Source: Euryodendron excelsum
Lineage: Eukaryota > Streptophyta > Magnoliopsida > Ericales > Pentaphylacaceae
NCBI GenBank assembly: GCA_033060915.1
Contig: CM065384.1
Coordinates: forward strand, 14,385,001 to 14,449,000
Length of the DNA: 64,000 nucleotides
Direction of reading: 5' to 3'
The notes under the pieces are model-generated. The model did no database searches. It was not told the DNA's origin and saw only the letters and a list, made by a program, of their open reading frames with translations. This document shows, piece by piece, positions 57,767 through 64,000 of this stretch. The position numbers and the translations under genes are program-made. Each line of letters begins with the position of its first letter. Positions within the stretch are counted from its first letter, which is position 1.

Positions 57767-60700
57767 TGTCGCGCCCAGATTTTTCGCACTTGAGGAATAC
57801 TCACCCAAGCGGGAAAAATGTTGTACTCTCTCGTTAGAACTCACCCTCCTAAAAGAATGAGTGCGACGAGGTTTGAATTGAAAAATTGGTTTGAACAAAG
57901 GGCTTTTGAAAAAGATTCGGAGTCGCCACCTAACTTGATTAAGGTGAGTTAGGTCACCTAAAAACTAAGCATAATCCGAAGACTACACTTAGGGTTTTTG
58001 AAAAATGATTTTTGAAAATATCTCCTTAAGAGAGGGTTTTTAAGAAAAACAGGTTGTTTGGCAACCTTTGGAAAACATTTAGCCCTTTTTTAGAAAAATA
58101 ACTCCTTTTGGTTTTTCGAAAACAGTGATCTTGGTTCGGAGGTTGGTTACGTGTAGGGAAGACGCACTAAGCTATCACCCTACCCCGCCCTTTCGGTACC
58201 TACATGTCAATCTACCCTAGATTTACCTATGAGAGTCTTCGACTAACTATAGTTCAACCCTATTCACTTTAGAAAAACAATGTTTGAAAAATATGTTGCA
58301 TGATATGCAAGTGCAAGATGAGAGAATTGGAAAATAGAAATTGATTTGAAAAGAAATTGATTTGATTTGAAAATAGATTTGAAGAAATAGAATTGAAATT
58401 GAAAAGTTTGAAAATTGAAAGTAGAAGTTTGAAAATAGAAATTTTGAAATTTTGAAAATAGATTGGAATTTGAGATTTGAAAAGATTTTGGAAACCGCAC
58501 CCATGAGGGTGGAATTGAAAGTTTGAAAAGTATTGTGACCGCACCTATGGAGGTTGCCTACGTATCCCTTTGGGGGAATCAGGTCAGTCGTAGTTCGGAC
58601 CGGAGTCCGATTGAAAAGAGAAGAGTGGATTTGAAGAAGGAGATTGAATTGGAAATTGAATTCGATTTGGAATTGGAAGAGGAGATTGGAAATTGAAATT
58701 GAGAAAATTGGACTTTGATTTGAAAAGATAGATTTGGACTTGTTTTGAAAAAGAGAAAGATGAAGGTTTAGGAAACCTAGACTTAGGAAAAGCTTGACTC
58801 GACTTGGAAGGTTTAGGAGATTAGGAAAGGTTGGATTTAGGAAATGTTTGAATTAGGAAATGTTCGATTTAGGAAAGTTTTGAATTAGGGAAGTTTCATT
58901 TTTGGAAAGTTTTGAAATTAGGAAAGTTTGGAATTTAGGAAAGTTTTAGGTTTAGGAAAGTTTAGAAATTGGAAAGTTTCGAGTTTAGAAAGTTTTCGAA
59001 AAAGGAAAGGTTTTCTGATTAGGAAAGTTCCCAAATTAGGAAAGTTTTGAAAATCAGAAAGTTTTGAAAATTGGAAAATTTTGAAAAAGAAAAGTTTTTA
59101 GTTTAGGAAATGTTTGAATTAAGAAAGTTTCAACTTAAGAAAGTCTTAAATTAAGAAAGTTTTGAATTTAGAAAAGTCTTAGATTTGGAAAGATTTGAAG
59201 TTTAAGAGAGTTTAGAATTTAGAAAGTTTTAGGTTTAGAAAGATTTAACTTAAGAAGGTTTCAAATTTAGAAAGTTTTGAATTTGGAAAGATTTGAAATT
59301 TAGAAAGTTTAAGATTTAGAAAGTTTTTAGAGTTTTAGAAAATCTTGAGATTTGGAAAGGTTTGAAAGCTTGGATTTGAAAAAGATGTTTGAAAGGGGTA
59401 GAATTAGGAAAGGGTTGAACTAGGAAAGATTTAAAAGTTGAGTTTTAAAGTTTAGGAAAGATTTTTATGTTCAAGTTTTGGAAACTTAAGATTTAGGAAA
59501 GTAGAGGTTTAGGAAGGATTTGAATTAAGACAGAGTTGGATTTTGAAATTTAAGGAAAGATTTAGAGTTTAGGTTTAGGAAACTTATGATTTAGGAAGGA
59601 ATCGAATTAGGAAAGGTTTGGATTAGGAAGGGATTGGATTTAGTTTCTAAAAACAAGGGTTTGATTTTGTTTTACAAAAACGGAGGATAGGATCTAGTTT
59701 CCTAAATGGGGAGATTGGATTTGGTTTCCTAAAGGGAAGATAGGATTTGGAAAAGATTTGGAAAGGGAGATTCTAGAAACCCTAGATTTGAAAAATTCTA
59801 GTCTCGATGTAGAAAATAGGTTTTCAAAACAAGGATAGTTTTGATGTAGAAAACAAAAGATTTTGGAAACTTAGGTTTAGGGCAAAGTTTGAAAATCATG
59901 TTTTTGGAAAGAAAACTAGGGTTTCCTAATTGTGAGTTCTAGGGTTTGGTTTGGGCTCTAAGGAAAGAGTTTTTTTTTTGGAAAATGCATTTTTGGAAAC
60001 GAAGATTTTCTAGAAGAGAATCCTAGGGAGGAGTTTTTTGGAAAGTGTGTTTTTGGAAACATAGATTTTGGAAGGAAATCCTAGAGAGGAAATTTCTAGA
60101 AGGAAGATTTTGGAAAAGAGAGTTTTTGGAAAGATTTTTAGGAGAGATTTTTGGAAAGAGTTTTTAGGAAGGTGAACCTAGGGAGTGTTTTTAGAAAGAG
60201 ATTTTAAAGAGAAGGAGTTTTTGGAAAGGAGTTGAAAAAGGGAATTTTGAAAAATGGATTTTGGAAGGGAGTTTTTGAAAACAATTTTGGAGAGGAGGGT
60301 TTTAGGAAAGTATGTTGAAAAAGAGATTTTTAGGAAGAAAGACTTTTTGAAAAGAGAATTTTTGGAAAGGATAAAAACATCTCACTTTCCTAAAGCGATT
60401 CTAGCCATAAGAGGGCTAGAACCACTTTAAGAAAAGTGGTTTTGAAAACAAGGTTTGAAAATATAGACCAAAAGGCCACTTTTAATATAACACTTTCCTA
60501 AAGCAACCCTAGCCATGGAAAGGCTAGAATTACCCTAGAATTGTGGTTTTAAAAACAAATTTTTGAAAAAGAGATTTTGATGCAATTTTGAAAACAAGTT
60601 TGAAAACGTTTTTGAAAACGAACTTCGGAAAATGCAAGACTATGATATGCGCAATGCAATTTGGGGTCGTGAACATACAAGGCTAAGGCTTCACCACATA

Positions 60701-61273
60701 ATCAAGGGGGCCGGACCCACATGGTCTTTGGTTAGACTAGAAGAAAGTCCCCGACACGGTGACTCTCCAATAGTCCAATCCTACACATGGACTGGGAATC
60801 CCCTTGTTTCAAGCATGCAAATAAAGGGCAGGAAAGAGATGGGGGATTAAAATAGAGAAAACCCAAGTGGGTTGGAGAGAGAAGAGAGAGGGGGAAAGTG
60901 CAGAAAATTAAAGAGAAAGCCTACCTTGTTTCTTGTTTATTTTGCACGCCGTGCAGTCTTCAATCTTCGGTCTTCGGTCTTCGGTCTTGATCTTCACCTT
61001 CAGTCTTCAAGGGTTGTCCTCAAGCTTTAGATGGCAGCTCTTCAAGTCTCCAAAGGATGGTTGGAGGCTAGTGTATGAGTGTTTGGGGGAGTGTATGAGT
61101 GTTAGGAGGCTAGGGTTTGTGTATAGTGGCTAGGGTTTGGAGAACCTAAGGAGGCTAGGGTTTTGGGAAAACCTAGGGAGGCTAAGGTTTTGGAGGTGCT
61201 CGAGCTCTGTATATTGAAATATGAGATTCTTAGGTTAAGTTTTCAGACCCCTTTCACGTTAAACGAGGCTCTG

Positions 61274-61281
61274 TATTTATA
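61274..61281 (-). promoter_or_regulatory. Putative TATA box, family A LTR copy 3
   Basis: Minus-strand TATAAATACAGAGCC, as in copies 1 and 2. Confidence 0.55.
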
Positions 61282-61754
61282 GAGGGAAGTCAAACCTGGC
61301 GCCTGTTGTAGTGGCGCCAGGCCAAATTATACACTGGGGCCACTAGTAGTGGCGCCAGGCCATTTTTTGGCTTGGCGCCACTACTAGTGGCGCCAGCCAT
61401 TTAGGAAACAATTAAGGTCGGCAAGCAACGTATCTTTGACTAGATTTGGGCGCCTGTACTAGTGACTACCATGTAAACTTTAGCCTGGCTTCACTAGGAG
61501 TGACTCCGGAAAGTTCAGGAATGATTTGAAGGAGTCGGGAATGACTCGGAAAGCTGGAAAGGAGCAGGAACACTCAAAATAGTGTCCTGGAGGTATTTGA
61601 CTTGAAAAATGAAGATAAGGTGAGTTGGAAAGGTTGGCCGGGCCTTTAGGGGCAAAACGGTCAATCGGACTAGGAAACTGCCGGGGCGAACCCGGATTGT
61701 CCCGAAAAAAGACTTGGGATCTGGAAACATTATTTAGAATGTTCCCAAAGGTTG

Positions 61755-62120
61755 CCGGTTTGATTCCTAGGGCCGGTGTGGTCGGAAATGGAGACTAGCC
61801 CACCAGGGGCAAAACGGTCATTTTGTACCGGGTTTGCCGGAACTGACTCGGAATGGTCCAGAAAGGTAAAGGAAGGTCGAGAACACTATAAAAAGTATTC
61901 TCGGGACATTACCGGTTTGATACCCAGAGCCGATGTGGTCGAAGAAGGAGACCGGCCCTCTAGGGGCAAAACGATCATTTTGCACCGGGTTGGCTGGAAC
62001 TAACTCGGAATGGCCCAGAAAGGTAAAGGGAGGTTGAGAACACTATAAAAAGTATTCTCGGGACATTACCGATTTGATACCCAGAGCCGGTGTGGTTCCC
62101 GGGGCGTTCGGATGCCTAGG
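61755..62120. repeat. 157-bp tandem array inside family A LTR copy 3
   Basis: Unit starts at 61755, 61912 and 62069, an exact 157-bp period. Three units, against five in copy 2 and two in copy 1. Confidence 0.88.
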
Positions 62121-62224
62121 GGCAAAATGGTCATCTTGACCGAAAAGTCTCGAAAAAGGTCCTAAGGGTAGTCTGGTCATTTTTCACCGAAGTGAGCTAA
62201 CAAACATGGGTATTGACCTAGGTT

Positions 62225-62600
62225 TTGAGTGTTTCCGCCACTCGGACGGGGTTGAGTATTTCCGCTACTCGGACGGGGTTGAGTATTTCCGCTACTCGGA
62301 CAGGGCTAACGATTTGAGAGTATTTCTGCTACTCGGATGGGGTTGATGATTTGTGAGTATTTTCGCTACTCTAACGGTTCTGTGAGTATTTCCGCTACTC
62401 TAACGGTTCTGTGAGTATTTCCGCTACTCTAACGGTTCTGTGAGTATTTCCACTACTCTAACGGGTCTGTGAGTATTTCCGCTACTCTAACGGCTCTGTG
62501 AGTATTTTCGCTACTCTAACAGTTGAGTATTTCCGCTACTCGGACGGCTCTGTGAGTATTTCCGCTACTCTAACGGTTGTGTGAGTAGTTTTGCTACTTG
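62225..62600. repeat. 29-bp tandem array, family A copy 3
   Basis: About a dozen GAGTATTTCCGCTACTC(TAACGG/GGACGG) units, followed by the two longer GAGGAATAAACTGTCTCGAG units at about 62605-62755. Confidence 0.85.
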
Positions 62601-63105
62601 GATCGTCTCGAGGAATAAACTGTCTCGAGAGAGGGATTGGAAAGGGGTCTTACCGTCTTCGAAGAGACGTGCCTGGATTGGAACCGTCTTGAGGAATAAA
62701 CTGTCTCGAGAGAGGGATTGGAAAGGGGTCTTACCGACTCCGAAGAGATGTGCCTGGGTTTTGAGTGTTTCCGCCACTCTAACGGTGTGAGTGTGTCCGC
62801 CACTCTAATGTCTTTGTGAATGTTTCCACCACTCTGACGGTTTTGTGAGTAGTTTTGCTACTCGGACCATCTTGAGGAATAAACTGTCTCGAGAGAGGGA
62901 TTGGAATTGGAATAAGAAAGGACAATGCCCCTAAGGGCATTTTGGTCATTTTGCCTCTATTTGGGCCTAACGGGCTCGCGAAGCGATGGAAAGACGGAAT
63001 TTGGACCTAGAGGATTTATTTCGATTGGAATATGTCCACAATGACTTGAAAAACAAGTCTGGACGGAGTGTAGACTGCCGAGCGGTCAAAAATGGGGTGC
63101 TTACA

Positions 63106-64000
63106 AAAGGACATAGCTTGTTCACCAGGTTCAGGGATATAACCGTTTATGAGAGTGCCTTGGCTGCTGGCCTTAAGTTTCCCCTTCCTGAACCTGTTCG
63201 AGAGTTACTGCATCAACTAGGCATGGCTCCTGGTCAGCTTCGCCCAAACACTTGCAAAATGCTTCTAGGGTGTGCTATCATATGGCAAGCCTTTAGTGAT
63301 AAGAAAGATGACTTGTCGCTTGAGGAGTTTATTTACTGCCACAATATAATGGAAAGGGAGATGGGGTGGTGGTACTTCTCGGCGAAGAAGCTTGAACTGA
63401 ACTTAGTGACAAAGTTGTCTTCCTCCCACAAAAAGTGGAAGGAAAATTTTTTTTATGTGTATGGCGACGAGTGGGAGTTATTTCTTTAACTGAACTTAGC
63501 GACGAGTGATTTTGTATACGTCCTTTTCCTTTGTTGTAGTGCATTTCTTTAACTTTGGCAGCTATTCCTTTTGTGCAGATCGAGAGACTTATCCGGACCA
63601 ACAGAATCAAGAGATGGGCTTTGACAAGTCCGTTCTGAAGAGATGGGGGAAAACCCTTGAAGACATTGAATAGCATGGGCCCAAGCAACCTAAGTTCTTG
63701 CTTAGGACAGGCTTTGGTGTCAAGATCAGGAAGGTTCTAAACCCTCCTCCTCAATCTAAAAAGACTCCTCCTCCTTCGCCTACCAGTACGCCCATGGCCC
63801 CTCCTCCGCCAAAGGATTGGTCCTTTACTCCTCGCTCTAGTTCGGACCCTCCTATTGAGGCCATCAAGCCTGTAATTATCGTCGATAGTTTATAGGCTAT
63901 TTGGTAGAAGATGAAGAACATCATCCTCAATGACAACATTGAGAGGTTGAGGGAAGTGTCAAGCTCTCGGTTGGCAAGGGAGTTGACCCACGACCTGCTG
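63106..64000 (+). pseudogene. Antisense extra ORF, 'putative gypsy type transposon' domain (runs off the window)
   Basis: The plus-strand frame 63109-63489 reads GHSLFTRFRDITVYESALAAGLKFPLPEPVRELLHQLGMAPGQLRPNTCKML, then MEREMGWWYFSAKK and WKENFFYVYGDEWELFL. The '(L)PLP..VRELL..LG.APGQL.PN' block followed by 'GWWYFS' matches the plant-specific domain known in Pfam as Transposase_28. A TTTTGTGCAG acceptor-like site at 63570-63579 precedes a second coding stretch (63580-63895) that is Pro/Ser-rich, with a stop at 63660. A Leu/Arg-rich segment (IERLREVSSSRLARELTHDLL) runs to the window end. Function is unknown; it is probably dead in this copy. Confidence 0.7.

Larger units (their letters stand above)
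57767..63105 (-). mobile_element. Solo LTR, family A copy 3 (5339 bp), TSD AAAGG
   Basis: Starts TGTCGCGCCCAG and ends GGGGTGCTTACA. It is flanked by perfect AAAGG at 57762-57766 and 63106-63110. It splits the antisense ORF: without it the frame reads IEK then GHSLFTRFRD. It carries the purine tract (58310-60360), TATA box (61274-61281), GGCGCC hairpin (61373-61395), three 157-bp units (61755, 61912, 62069) and a 29-bp array (about 62225-62600). It is closer to copy 2 than to copy 1. Confidence 0.95.

Noticed and set aside
62986..63489. 167-residue frame beginning at 62986
   Set aside because: The first 40 codons lie in the family A LTR end; the true protein segment starts after the target repeat at 63106.

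Overview
The window is plant nuclear DNA, from an angiosperm that I cannot place further. The evidence is: LTR retrotransposons of plant-specific lineages (Ty3/gypsy Tat/Ogre-like and Athila-like, and Ty1/copia), a plant-type aldo/keto reductase gene with introns, a eukaryotic tRNA-Thr gene, and AT-rich intergenic DNA with microsatellites. No intact protein-coding gene is visible. Almost every coding stretch is a decayed transposon polyprotein or a broken host gene.

Layout. (1) 1-7557: a Tat-like gypsy element on the minus strand (gag remnant, leader, primer site, 56-bp stub of its 5' LTR). Its gag is split by a 5.0-kb solo LTR of 'family A'. (2) 7558-21111: a 5'-truncated Athila-like element on the plus strand. 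It has protease, an RT with its core deleted, RNase H, integrase, a 161-base G run, a degenerate extra 3' ORF, a PPT and a 3' LTR. That LTR is split by a 4.8-kb solo LTR of 'family B'. (3) 21112-26207: AT-rich DNA with one fossil gypsy protease and diverged repeats. (4) 26208-31210: an aldo/keto reductase pseudogene. Its last exon is interrupted by a complete, coding-free LTR retrotransposon (27289-31170, target duplication CGGGG). (5) 31211-35530: intergenic DNA with a perfect hairpin, a 718-bp insertion between 11-bp direct repeats, a tRNA-Thr(CGT) gene and a MITE-like patch. (6) About 35531-50967: a minus-strand copia element containing a truncated Athila fragment inside its integrase gene and a 5.5-kb family A solo LTR inside its 5' LTR. 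(7) 51066-64000: the 3' part of a minus-strand family B gypsy element. Its plus-strand (antisense) extra ORF is split by a third family A solo LTR (5.3 kb) and runs off the window.

The best-supported results are four clean insertions with perfect 5-bp target duplications: three family A solo LTRs (AAATA, ATCCC, AAAGG) and the non-autonomous element (CGGGG). A fifth, the family B solo LTR, has one mismatch (GAATG/GAACG). The orientation of families A and B comes from the primer-binding site at 7481-7499 and the polypurine tract at 55646-55660. The LTRs read TGTAAGCACCCC...GCGCGACA, so the family A copies and the right-hand family B copy lie on the minus strand.

The long LTRs are unusual in composition. 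They hold kilobase strand-asymmetric purine tracts, 157-bp, 29-bp, 30-bp, 47-bp and about 210-bp tandem arrays, and perfect hairpins close to TATA boxes. I see no evidence of a new cellular system. The material most worth follow-up is the structure inside the giant LTRs, the antisense transposase-like ORF, and the two long G homopolymers.
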